A stretch of 64,000 bases of DNA, taken from the NCBI RefSeq assembly GCF_000471905.2, contig NW_006497600.1, forward strand, positions 71,359-135,358. The letters run 5' to 3'. This document shows positions 1-10,697 of this stretch, in pieces (the stretch's first letter is position 1; each line of letters opens with the position of its first letter). The notes below the pieces were generated by a model. That model did no database searches and had not been told where the DNA came from. It saw only the letters and a list, made by a program, of their open reading frames with translations. Both the position numbers and the translations under genes were made by a program. The DNA comes from Amborella trichopoda. Taxonomy: Eukaryota > Streptophyta > Magnoliopsida > Amborellales > Amborellaceae.

Positions 1-7
1 GAATCAA

Positions 8-310
8 TTGGCAGATAGAATTAGTCAAAGAGCATATTCCGTGCGCCCATATTTGAATGTGTTTGGGTGTTTGTCCAGGAATTGGCTAGGTGGATGGAGA
101 ACTTCTTCATTCTTTAGAGTGTTCAATCTCATGCCTGAACATTTGCGTGGAGATGTTGGACTTCACCATCAGCTAAGGGAAGTCGATGATGTCGCAGCAA
201 AACTCGAGACGAGTTTTTCTTCCAACCCAAGAAGTATGATGCAAATAGCATCGAGGCTTGCAAGAATTAAACTGATTGACACATTTTTTATTTTAAACTT
301 TGATTTTTAA
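8..310 (+). other. Unassigned open frame at left edge
   Basis: The frame is open from base 2 and runs to a TAA at 308-310, giving 100 residues from the first Met. I do not recognise a domain. The first two thirds (RAYSVRPYLNVFGCL, then FNLMPEHLRGDVGLHHQLRE) look more protein-like than random AT-rich frames here, and the last 15 residues look like read-through into non-coding sequence. It lies opposite to, and probably inside, the first intron of the CPL4-like gene to its right. It could be a terminal exon of a gene off the left edge, a decayed gene copy, or chance. No splice or promoter signal settles this. Confidence 0.2.
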
Positions 311-1244
311 GGATATGGGTAAGTTTTTTCTATCTTTTATTGAGTGAAGGGATTCAAAGGAGTTTTATTAATTGTCTTGGGTAGTTAAGAAGTTTTATGT
401 TATTTTTGGGTAAACGTGATCCTTTCCTTAATAGTTGGGATAAGCTTAGATTTAGAGTGCTTTATTTGTGGGGAAGTTAGTCGGTTTAGGAAACGTAGTA
501 TGAGGGGAAGCCACGTGATGCCACATTCCTCTATTGTATGGATGGGCAACTAAATGAATCGTAGAGAGAGAGAGAGACGTGGTGTTGGGAGAGGGATTCT
601 AAAAAAGTGGATTGAGGAGAGAGAAAATAGGAGAGTTAGAGATTGAGTACATAAGTAGTACGAAATGTAGAAAGGAGGGAAAATATTTCTTAAAAGTTTT
701 GTAGTGGGATAGAAAGATGTATATCTTTTCAATTTTATTTTGTTTTATTTTTCATTGCTTGTATAAAAAGGAAAGGGGACGCCCTATTGAGGGAGACTTC
801 GATATTTTATAGAGATTTTTTATGAATGAAGAAATAGAGTTTCTTCTTCCCATGGTTTGATTTACAGCCATATTATTCCTCCATTATTGTTAAATTTTTG
901 CTTCTTTAAGATCGAAAGAAGGCCGGATTTAATTTTCCGAACTCCTTTTGCATCAATAAACATCAAAGCAACCCCTTTTGTCTTTCAAGGAAAAGGAATA
1001 AAAGCACAAAGTATAGTAGGTTTTAACAGAGCACTACAATATTCATCACCTCGATTTTTTTCGAAATCGCAATGCATTTGCAAATGAACAAACACCAAAA
1101 CAACCAATGCCCTCATTCATGGATATGGAACAAAACCACATAAATAAACAAGATGAAGTCCCCCATAAATGGGACTCAAAAATAAGGAAATTTTTACCTA
1201 CCCAAAAAAGTCCAGGAGAATATGAAAGAAACTCACAAAAATAC

Positions 1245-1447
1245 CTCTCTAGTTCAATTTCCTCATAGTCCGTACTATCCCAAACCGCTGATCTCTCAGA
1301 GACAGATTCTGAAGTAATCTCATCCAAAATATCTTCATCTCTCTCAGGTGATTCACCAGAAGAATTTGATAGCAAATCAGTCTCAAGCAATGAGGCAAAA
1401 TCATCACTACTTGATGAGTGAACAGGAGACTCAGCTGCCAAACTCAT
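1245..1447 (-). CDS. CPL4: CPL4-like RNA polymerase II CTD phosphatase, first coding exon (partial gene)
   Basis: Seen: an ATG at 1447 opens 67 codons plus 2 bases, starting MSLAAESPVHSSSSDDF and continuing through an acidic Ser/Glu/Asp stretch (LLETDLLSNSSGESP, ERDEDILDE, DSTDYEEIELER) to a GT donor at 1244-1243. A GTGCAG acceptor precedes the exon (start 1476), so the upstream in-frame Met at 1510 would be intronic. Known family: plant CPL4 proteins, FCP1-type Ser2/Ser5 CTD phosphatases acting in the nucleus, begin with a very similar S-P-V-H-S-S-S-S-D-D-(F/L)-A sequence and an acidic tract before the zinc-binding region, FCP1 catalytic domain (DLDHTLL) and BRCT domain. Inference: this is the 5' coding exon; the domains that would prove the assignment are off the left edge. 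The match is from memory of the family N-terminus. Another acidic N-terminal exon is possible. Confidence 0.5.
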
Positions 1448-1476
1448 GGCCGAAAAAACCCCAACACTATCGCATA

Positions 1477-2221
1477 CTGCACCATAAATGCAGCAAATAT
1501 TCAATTTCACCCAACTAATTACTCGCTAATATTGTTCTCCGATATTATGTAACTAATGAGTAATTATTCTCCAAATCATATAATACTTACACTTTACATG
1601 TGATAAACAATCAATATTTGATTGATTATACTTTCAAATTGCCAATCTAAAGTGACTTAAGATAAAGGAATTTTAGCTGATAAGCAATCATCTTTTACGT
1701 CGAAAAATTATCAATCAATTACTAAGGTACAATATAGTCCTCTGATAAACTACTGAAAACAACAAAATGAGGAAATTTTAACTGTTAATGTCACTGCAAG
1801 AAAATTAATTTTCAATTTATGTCTTAAGTTTTTCCAAGATTGCAGCTATATGCTTAGCATACTACCTCTCAAAAAGAAATAATCAATCTTAAGCGCATTT
1901 CCTTCTCCATTTTATTATAGGCAGCAAATATCTTCATTTTCAAACTCAATGGAAAGAGCTCATAACACGGGTTTTAATGTACTGTCAAATCAGGGCATCT
2001 ATATGTAAAGCCATGGAGTTCAAAACTTCAAATCAAAAAATTTACAAAAACCGAAAAAAACTGAGAAACAGACCAAAAAACTATTAACCAGCAAAATTAG
2101 CGTCTAGCATTCAATTGGAGAACCAAAGAAAAATAATAATAACAGAAAAAAAGGGGAGAAAGAACAAATACCTAACCCTAGTTGCATTAAAAAAGAAAAA
2201 GAGATATAGAAAAAGATTTAC
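1477..2221 (-). other. Presumed 5'UTR intron of the CPL4-like gene
   Basis: AT-rich sequence between the inferred donor at 2221 and acceptor at 1477. No reading frame, repeat family or other structure is evident. Confidence 0.3.
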
Positions 2222-2612
2222 CGCGATCAAGCGATATTCAGGAACAAAAACTTCAATTTTTAGGGCACGCAAATTCACTTTTCAATCCTGAAACTTTAGA
2301 TTAAAACAATTGTAAGGTGAAACAAAGCATGCTTGTCTACTATTGAAACAGCATAGCATGCCCGCACGAAACCTCACCGTCCAGTAAGATGTAAGGATTG
2401 CAGGACAGCGATTTGTAGAGAGAGAAAGCTAGAGAGCAATTGCAGAGAGAGGGAAACCTAGAGAGAGAAACTGTGAGAGAAATGGGAGAGAGGAACAGGA
2501 CTTACTGCTTCTATCAGTAGGCTCGTTGCTGTCCGTCAGGAGAGCGGGAAAGGATCACACGGTTTGCATGCGTTGAGCATGGTATAAGTGCCCGTGTACT
2601 TTTTTATATATG
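2222..2612 (-). promoter_or_regulatory. Putative promoter and 5'UTR exon of the CPL4-like gene
   Basis: On the minus strand a TATA-like run (TATATAAAA) lies at about 2604-2612. It is followed downstream by a GA-rich leader with many GAGAGA blocks (about 2400-2510) and a GCG|GTAAAT donor, so exon 1 would end at 2222. The next acceptor that fits is at 1478-1477, giving a 5'UTR intron of about 745 bp. GA-rich leaders and 5'UTR introns are common in plant housekeeping genes. The start site is inferred, about 2575. Confidence 0.35.
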
Positions 2613-2689
2613 GATTTGTTCATTATTGGATGTAAAATAGGGGTGAAAGATGTGCCGCTCGATAGGCACAAAGTTTAAAATAAAAAAGA

Positions 2690-3115
2690 AAAAAAGTTTA
2701 TATAAAGATTCAACCTTATAAAAAGGAAAAAAAGTTTATATAATGATTCAACCTTATCATGTAGAGCTACGAGTACACCTTAAAAATCCATCATAAAAGG
2801 TAGTTTTAATGTTGCAAAACCATTTGATTGATCATCTCGACATCGAGATGTATGACCATGAAAAATTAAAAGATTTTAAGTCTCAAAAATAGTGCATTTT
2901 ACAACATATTATTTACACCGTCCATTTTCAAGATTTTCATATGTTTATAGATCTACTTGATTTTAACCATTTTTGAAATTTAAAATTTTATATTTAAATA
3001 TAAAAATAAATTTTGAGATAATCTCAAAAACATTTTACATCATAATTATATACCATGATAAATTTTGAATGTGCACCTTACCTCCTCTACACCTACGGAT
3101 ACATCCGTATGCCAA
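2690..3115 (+). repeat. MITE family A, copy 1
   Basis: Shares the family core: GTTTATATAA left edge, CACCTTAAAAATCCATCAT, the near-palindrome CATCTCGACATCGAGATG, then AGTGCATTTTACAAC, TTTTCAAGATTTTCATATG, TTTATAGATCTACTTGAT and a GTGCACC right end. The left edge is doubled (GTTTATATAAAG and GTTTATATAATG about 40 bp apart). The terminal palindrome of other copies is degraded here. Orientation as in copies 2, 5, 6, 7, 9 and 10. Confidence 0.6.
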
Positions 3116-4135
3116 CTGCACCCAAATAAAAATGTTTGAATATTGAGACTTGGATTTCACCTCGAATGAGTAAAAATAATTGGGATATCAATGTGAAAAA
3201 GTAAATGGTTTCATCTAGAAAATTGGGTTAGATTTGCAATTCAACGGTCCGGATCGGAGAATTAGCCAGATCGGCAAAATCCTACTTTAAAAAATTTCAA
3301 AAAAACAATAATAATAAGCCTTAAGAATATTTTTTTTAGTTTCTAAAAAATGGTAATATTGCATATTAGTTTTCATTATTTTATAAAAAATGTGTTAATA
3401 CTGAGAACTTTTATCATATGTTAGTATTTGTTGCCCATTACATTTATTTTACAATCAATAATTTATCTTACATATCTTAGTTATCCAAATAAATAGAGAA
3501 ATATGTGCCAATAAAAGCCCAATTCCACACTCAGATTATTTCTCATGCTATCTGAATCAATCCAAAATATATAAAGAATACATTCTTGCGATATTTTGAA
3601 CTTAATAGTGATTGTTCTAGCTAATAAACCCGACCCCAAAAAAACTACAAGTTAATAAAAAAATCAAATAAGTAAAAAGAATTCAGCCTGAAGATATGCC
3701 CAACAAAAATAAAATAAAAATAAAAAGAGTCTAGCATTAAAGTATTCCCAACAAGTAAAAAAATAAGTGCACAAAGCCAAATATTTATTGAACCATCAGA
3801 CACAAGCAAGGTAGATGGAGAGAAAAGTTAAGTTATTCTTGATGACAGGGAAAACTCAAAAAACTTGACTTTTTTCTTGTGGGGAAAAACGCACTACCTG
3901 ACCATGTGCTTTGCTTTTGGCTCAGGTCACACTCACATAAGTATTTTGTGTAGAGAGAGTTTTTAGGAGAAAACATGCATTGAACAAATAAGTTTTGAGT
4001 TGCACAGCCTATTTTCAAGGCCATTTCTTTCATGTGGGTTTTAAATAGGCTAAAAACAAAATGTAATAGATAATTACGAAAGTAAAAAGAATATTAAATA
4101 ATTATGAAAGATATTCGGAATGTTGTGTGGTTAAA
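3116..4135. other. Intergenic, AT-rich, no gene seen
   Basis: About 1 kb. Around 3235-3290 is a short GATCGG-rich patch (CGGTCCGGATCGGAGAATT) that recurs in variants near 5060, 29220, 29820, 34130 and 63590, so it is probably an old dispersed repeat. Otherwise there is nothing I can assign. Confidence 0.4.
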
Positions 4136-4139
4136 AAAG

Positions 4140-4440
4140 CAAAATACCCATAGAATGAATGTAATGGATATGAGGATGTTGAGATGGATGAGTGACAAGA
4201 CAATAAGGGATAGAATTCAAAATGAATACACTCCAAGAAAATTCAGGTGTAGCACCGATAGGTGATAAGATGAGAGAGGGTAGACTTAAGTTGGGCTAGC
4301 CAAATGTGGTGCAGACCCAGTACAACACTTATTAAACGGATAAAAGGCACGGACAAAAGGACGTGGTTCGAAGAATATGGAGATTTATAGCATCACTGAA
4401 GCTATGACCCTTAATAGAGCTTCTTTCCAATCAACTTGAT
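4140..4440 (+). mobile_element. RTE-type LINE remnant, C-terminal end of reverse transcriptase ORF
   Basis: Translation from about 4167 gives MDMRMLRWMSDKTIRDRIQN, closely matching the conserved tail of plant non-LTR reverse transcriptases (MRMLRWM-G-T--DRIRN). After two adjacent stops (TGA TAA, 4261-4266) the match continues one frame over as IGDKMREGRLKLG, where the family has a R-L-R-W-F-G-H motif, and then a weaker ITEAMTLNRASFQS block. At least one frameshift and several stops are present, so it is a dead 3' fragment. Only about 300 bp is recognisable and no target duplication was found. Confidence 0.65.
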
Positions 4441-5154
4441 CTCTTGAAGGTCAAATGTTACATGAATTAGGGCCATATGCATTAACTCTATACCAGGTGA
4501 CCCTCTCAAAGGGACCTTGCTATCTTGTAAGTAACCAAGTTTTCAGGTATATTCAAGATTTGTTTATACAAAGACCCAAACAGCCTACAATAACTAGGTT
4601 TTGAGGCATATCCAGAATTTACGTATCCAGGGACCCAAACAGCACCAACTCGTATGTCATCTTCCACATCCTTGAGATGTGAAGAGTCCCAGCTTGTGAT
4701 TGGGTCATTAAGATTGAGAGACTTTTTTCCACCATATTCTACCTTCATGGACAGGAACAAAAGGCAATAAATTTACACAAACCCAAGCACAAGAGGGGCA
4801 AGTTTGAATGAGATCCTTTTCATATTCAGTCCCCTTCCAAAAAAAACTATGTTTTTTATGGATAGGAAACATATCCTAGGTCACCGTACGTGCACTTTCG
4901 CTTTCAGATCCATGATTTTAAAGCTCAAAATATTATGAAGATTTGATGATTTAATGAATTAAAATGAACGGTGATGAATGATCCAGAAACAAAGTTTAAT
5001 AGTCTATTTCAAGGCTTGGAAAAACATAATGGTGACTCATATCACGTATTTCCAAACCGATCCAGATCGGCATATCGGCTGTCCGGATCAGAGATCCAAT
5101 TTGATATCTAATGATTCGAAAATGGTTGTGACTTCCATGTGTAAAAAAAAAAAA

Positions 5155-5537
5155 TGGAAAAGTTTATATAAGGGTGAGACCCTAAACAATCAAATTAAGG
5201 TGGAGAACAAAAATTTACTAAAAGACGTTGTTTTGATGCCCAAAAATCCTCAATTGATCATCTCGACCTCAAGATGTATAGACTTGAGAAAATATATATT
5301 TCAAGTCTTGGACATAGTGCATCCTAGAATTCATTTCGGACCATCAATTTTCTAGTGTTCATAGATCTGCTTGATCTATACTATTTTTGAAGATTTATAT
5401 TTTATAATTAGAGATGAAGATAAATTTTCAAAACATCAAAAAGATTTCTAGTATTGAAACAACATCTTTCAACACTAATTGAAGGTGCGCGTTATTTTGA
5501 TGTTTAGGGCCTCGGCCTTACATAAGCCATACCCAAA
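5155..5537 (+). repeat. MITE family A, copy 2 (both ends intact)
   Basis: The left end reads GTTTATATA, then the palindrome AGGGTGAGACCCT (5171-5183), then AAACAATCAAATTAAGGTG. The right end reads GATGTTT, then AGGGCCTCGGCCTT (5506-5519), then ACATAAG. The two ends are inverted repeats of each other over about 35 bp. The internal core carries CATCTCGACCTCAAGATG and TTCATAGATCTGCTTGATC. Length about 380 bp with no coding capacity. No convincing target duplication is visible. Confidence 0.7.
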
Positions 5538-5840
5538 GGTAAACGGTCTCGTAGACGATCCCTACTTATTTCTTCAAATGGTTTTTTTGTAGACAATCCC
5601 TACTTATTTCTTTGGGAAAGAGTGGCCCGTAATGAATTCCATAAAACATGAAATCACATGAGAGAGAGAGGTCTTCTATTTTTTAACCATTCAAAAAATT
5701 TTATTTTCAGAAGAGAAGGAAAGAGAGAAAGAAGTCTCTGATTATGAAGCTTACCCAACCCAAAAGGGGAGCTTTTTTTAACCAACAAAAAGAAGAGTTT
5801 GAAAGGCGTAATTGATGGGGTGGTTCTCTTTTCTTCATTC

Positions 5841-6560
5841 CAGGATGATGGCAACGGGCTGGCCCAGGTCACCCCTGGCTTAGCCTCCACAGGGCCAGGC
5901 CAGGCCCACATGGCTCAACAGGCCCACAGAATACAGAGGTCTTCGCCCAAGCCTGGCCCTAGCCTCCAGGCCAATAGGATCGACAAAAAATAAAGGAAAA
6001 AAAATGGAGGAGAAAGGGGCCAGGGCCAGCCCTGGGCCCAGAAGCAGTTAAAGCAATAATTTTTACTAATATAGTTATTGCCTTTAAAATCCTTTAGGTA
6101 CTTCTTCAGGATATGTTTGGAAAATGCTCAAATTGTGTTTTTCATGGGTTTCTAAACATGAACAATTCAGCATTTTGGAAACTTGATTCTAAAATCACTT
6201 TATCCAAATGGTCTAAATAGTTTCACTTGTTTTTGGGTACCAAATCCAAATATATTCTTCCACTAAACATCTTTGTCTTACTTTAAAACTAGGAATAAAC
6301 AGAACCATTATGGCAATTTGACCCTTCACGAAACCATTTTTTACTGGTCGATTTTGGGTTGTCAATATACCCCAAAAATTAGATTTGTCCATTGCCCTAT
6401 TAGGCCCGGTTTCTTCTTCTTCTTTTTTTATCTTTTTTTCTTATTATATTAAATGCAGCCCAGTCCAAAAAGGTCATGGCAGGGCTTAGGCCAACGGCTC
6501 GGTCAAGGCCAGCCCTATAGGGACAGGGGCCAAGGCTAGCCTGACCCATTGCCACCCTAG
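5841..6560. repeat. MITE family B (hAT-like, GC-rich), copy 1
   Basis: The left end CAGGATGATGGCAACGGGC and the right end, read inverted as CTAGGGTGGCAATGGGTC, fit the GGGGTGGCAA(T)GGG termini common to plant hAT-type MITEs. The ends are rich in GGCCC/GGGCC blocks; the middle (6050-6400) is ordinary AT-rich DNA, so this may be two adjacent copies or one with an insertion. No 8-bp target duplication was found. Short frames across it are repeat-derived. Confidence 0.45.
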
Positions 6561-6569
6561 TAAAAAAGA

Positions 6570-7300
6570 ACACCGTTCAACAATTTTTTTTTTATTTATA
6601 GAAAACGAGTCTTGGTTTAGAACCCAGAATAAACAAGCCATCTAAATCATTTGGCTTGGTAAATTAGTTGATTTAATAGCCACATTGTTTTTCTGAGATG
6701 GTTGGACCATTTTACATCAAAGCTGCTGTAATTTCGGCTGCCGTCTTCAAGATTCCGGCTAAAACTCAAGACGACTAAATCTTCACGAAATCAACCTACC
6801 TTCGTTGCAACATGATCGTGACATCATGCTTATGTGACTCAATGAATAAATCACGAAGAAACATCAAGGAACGAGCACACAATCGATCCAGAGTTTTCAA
6901 GATTCATCAAAGATTCGAGCCTCATGATTGTGTCTAAAAAACATGATTCATGGCTCGAAGTTGGTATCAAAATGATCGTCATATCAAGTCTTACAAGAAA
7001 ACAATAATCTTTCGATCAAACGGGTATCAGAACGACCTCAGGTCAATCACGAAAGATCACGCAAGTTCTCGGGCAGCAACAGGGACTGTTCTAGAAGTCC
7101 ACATATTGTTAGATAGGGGAAAAACGATCCTTTTGCACCCATTTTTAGAATTTATTTAAATTTAATTAAATTGTAATTATCTTCAATTCTAGCTAATTTT
7201 TTAGCATACACCTATGTTTTAGCCCAATTTTATATATAAACATGCAAAGCTAAATTGTAAAGGCCTTGGGTTCATTTTTAGATTGATTGAATAAAATTTC
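6570..7300. other. Intergenic, no gene seen
   Basis: AT-rich with a short region (6720-7100) containing repeated TCACGA and GATCGT motifs and an open frame at 6950-7159 that resembles no protein I know. It precedes a pyrimidine-rich tract. Confidence 0.35.
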
Positions 7301-7379
7301 CATTCCTGCTTGAGTTTGTGAGTATGTCTTGGAGAGAGAGGAGAGAGAAGAAAAGGGCTGGTACCCTTCAAGCAGGTAA

Positions 7380-8430
7380 CTTTCTCTCTCCTCCTACCCT
7401 CTTTCTCTTTCCTCCTACCCTCTTTCTCTCTCCTTTCCTCTTTCTCTCTCCTCATCTCTTTTTCTCTCTCCTCTTTTTCTCTCTCATCCTCTCTTTCTCT
7501 CTCCTCTCTTCTCATCTCTATCTCTTTCTCTCTCATCTTCCCTTCTCATCTCTATCTCTTCTATATCTCTTTTCATCTCTCCTCTCTACTCATCTCTATC
7601 TCCAGCTGTCCTCTTCCAATGCAAACGGCGAGGGCCAGTACCAGTTGGTTTTCTCCTTCTGTCACAACTGACGAAGCTTAGCATCAATTGGTATTCTCTC
7701 TCCTCTCTTATCAGTTGATGAAGCCTAATGCCGACTTGTTTTCTCTCTCTTCTTCTGTTAGGCAATGAGACTTGGTACCGACTGGTTTTCTCTCTCTTTT
7801 CCTATCAGTCATCGAGACCTAGCATCGACTGGTTTTCTCTCTTCTTCTCCTGTCAGTCGATGAGACCTAACACCGATTGGTCTACTCTCTCCTTCTGCCT
7901 ATCAGTCGACGAGACCTAGTGCCAACCAGTTTTCTCTCTCCTCTTGTCAGTCGACGAAGCCTAGTACCGACTGGTTCCTCTCTTCTTCTCTCTCCTCTCC
8001 TATCAATCGGTGAGACCTAACGCTGACTGGTTTTCTCTCTTCTTCTCCTGTCAATCGACAAAGCCTAACGTCGACTGAGATTCTCTTTTCTTCTCTCTCC
8101 TCTTCTGTCAGTCGACGTGACCTAGTACCGATTGGTCTTCTCTCTCTTTCTGTTTGTTAGTTAGTGAGAACTAGCATCGACTGATTTCTCTATTCCTCTG
8201 TCAATCAGTGAGGCCTAGATCGACTGATTTTCTCTCTCTTCCTCTGTCAGTCAACGAGACCTAGTGCTGACCGATTTTCTCTCTCTTCCTCGATCAATTA
8301 ATAAGACATAACACTGACTGGTTTTCTCTCTCTTCTCCTGTCAGTTGGTGATACTTAGCGTCAACTTATTTTCTTTCTCTTCCTTCTAAACACAGTCGGC
8401 AATGCTTAACCCCGACTGTGCCGTCCATAC
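7380..8430. repeat. CT-rich tract followed by a minisatellite with inverted dyads
   Basis: 7380-7610 is almost pure pyrimidine (CTCTCT/TTTCTCTC). From about 7640 to 8420 there are about 13 units of roughly 50-62 bp. Each unit has a core of the form CAGTCGACGAGACCTAG, then CACCGACTGG, then TTTTCTCTCTCTTCT. CAGTCG and CGACTG within each core are inverted copies of one another, so each unit can form a small stem-loop. Units have diverged mostly by C-to-T and G-to-A changes. Open frames here are low-complexity artefacts. Confidence 0.8.
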
Positions 8431-9200
8431 CTCTCTCTCATTTATTCTCTCATCTTTCATACTCTTCTCTTCCTTCCTTCTCCCTCCATCTTTCTTTCCC
8501 TTCTTCACTTCTTATTCCTCATCATAACCTTAATTCTGCTACTCTTTCTTTCGACTAAGAGGGATTGAAATTAGCCTCTCATGATAGTCCTGCCGTCTAG
8601 CCATAATGTTGTTGTGTCAAGGTTACTTAGCCCGCGTTATTGCCACGACAGAATAACCATCGTACCTAGATACTCGGTATTGGTAACGACTTATAGTTAC
8701 TGAGCCCTCTTTACCACCACGTCAGGCCAATTATCCATCAACCTAGTCACCGCCTTGATCCTCTCGCTTAGTCGCATTCTTCTCTCCCTCGTCTTTCTTC
8801 TCTTCTTCTTTTTGAATGCGCATGGTTGTGTACGTCCATCAAAGAGAAAAAAGGTTAGGTCTGACCCACCTGTTTTATAACCTTTGCCATATATGTATGT
8901 GATTGCAAAAAAACTGAAAACAAGAAGAATACAAGCCAAGAGAGGCGATTCTGAACCAATTTTATTACTGATAAGATTTCTTCGTGATCAAAGAAGGTGC
9001 CCAAACATGTCAGCCCGAAGAAGTCCCAAACCCACATTTAAATTCCTTTCTCACTTCATATTTTCCCAATGAACAATTATGAGGTATAATCAACATACAA
9101 CTCAACCATGCCTGAAAACAAGCTTATCATTGACATTCAAATATTAAAGCATACAAAAATTATACACAATATTAAGCAAAACCCAAGGTTCAAACCCCTC
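8431..9200. other. Spacer downstream of the sucrose synthase gene
   Basis: The CT-rich sequence fades by about 8530. No gene, RNA or clear repeat is visible up to the 3'UTR of the sucrose synthase gene. Short frames in both strands around 8697-9072 show no family features. Confidence 0.35.
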
Positions 9201-9220
9201 TGAGGGCTCCACAAATGCAA

Positions 9221-9226
9221 TTTATT
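9221..9226 (-). terminator. Poly(A) signal of the sucrose synthase gene
   Basis: AATAAA on the minus strand, about 97 bp past the stop codon, in a U-rich 3'UTR. This is the canonical near-upstream element of plant polyadenylation. The cleavage site is not visible. Confidence 0.5.
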
Positions 9227-9322
9227 CAGCACAACAAATACGCGAAACACCAGAGAAATAAGGAAAAGAGAAGCCAAAATCCTGCTCATCAAGACTCGTA
9301 TGAAGCTCCCGAATCCATCAGC

Positions 9323-10273
9323 TTAGAGTGGACCATCAATAGCCAGAGGAACAGATTTTGCCTGCAAAAGGAAAAAAGAAGAAAATCACATTAAGAACAA
9401 CCATATAAAAAATATTTATCATTGGCATGCCATTTTCGAAGTTATGGTCCCTTTACCGTCCAAGAAAGCCAAAAGACAGCAGTCATGGCAGAGTAGAATG
9501 GAAATAAACAACCTTGGAAGAAATATGGAATGGAAATTCCGTTTTGAAATTTTTGTTTAAATTGGAATTATTTCTCAAAATTCAAGGAAGCAACTCTGTA
9601 AAAATTTAATTCCTGAATTCCAAAATAAGATAATTTCTTTTAAGCAACTTTAGTTCGATTTAAGTTCTAGAAAACCATGTCCCAGGCACAAATCAGAAAC
9701 CAGACTTCAAATTTAAGTTTTAAAACCTTGCAGTTATGGTAATGGCTAATACAAACTTATAGAAGCATTAAGAAATGGATGTAGGGGATATTAAGTCATT
9801 ATTTTTGGGGGCCAACAATCATTTTTGGAACATAAAAGTTATTTTAAGCATTCAAAATTTCACTTAATGAGGAGTTGAATCTTACCAGATCTCGGAACTT
9901 GAGGATATAAAACATCTCCAAGTAACGACGAGTTTCACGCCTTTCAAGCTTTGAAACAAACTTCCAGAAGCCATAGACACCAGCCAGTGTCATCAACCTC
10001 TCAGAGTATATCTTCCATGTATAACTACAAACATATATAGAGAAGAAGGTTAAGAGAATAATCAGCGAAGAAAATATGAACAAACTTCACCACTCAATGG
10101 ATGTAAATCAACCGAAAAAGGAAAAAAGAAGAAGAATTAAGGGTACATTAGCAATATCATTAATGTTACCAATCAATGGATGTTAATTAGTTTCAAAAAT
10201 AAACTTTTTAAATAAATAAATAAGGAAGTGTGCATCCGCGATGTTATTTGCATTGGACCATACGCATGATCAA

Positions 10274-10314
<41 letters not shown>

Positions 10315-10330
10315 TATAGAGAGAGAGAGA

Positions 10331-10365
<35 letters not shown>

Positions 10366-10656
10366 GAACATATATTTATACTACTCGTAGAAGTAAGTAA
10401 CGTAAACGTACCTAATTACAAGTAATAAGTGTAGTCGCTAATACGAAGTAACGAACGTAACCNNNNNNNNNNNNNNNNNNNNNNNNNNNNNNNNNNNNNN
10501 NNNNNNNNNNNNNNNNNNNNNNNNNNNNNNNNNNNNNNNNNNNNNNNNNNNNNNNNNNNNNNNNNNNNNNNNNNNNNNACGTACGTAGTACGTAGTACGT
10601 CGACGTACGTACGTACGAGTACGACGTAGACGAGACGTACGACGACGAGACGACGT

Positions 10657-10697
<41 letters not shown>

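Noticed and set aside
5799-5993. Gly/Pro/Ala-rich open frames at 5654-5993, 24430-24630 and 62317-62610
   Set aside because: They coincide with the GC-rich blocks of family B MITEs.
7219-7671. Arg/Glu-rich and Ser/Leu/Phe-rich open frames
   Set aside because: They are translations of a nearly pure CT/GA tract on its two strands.
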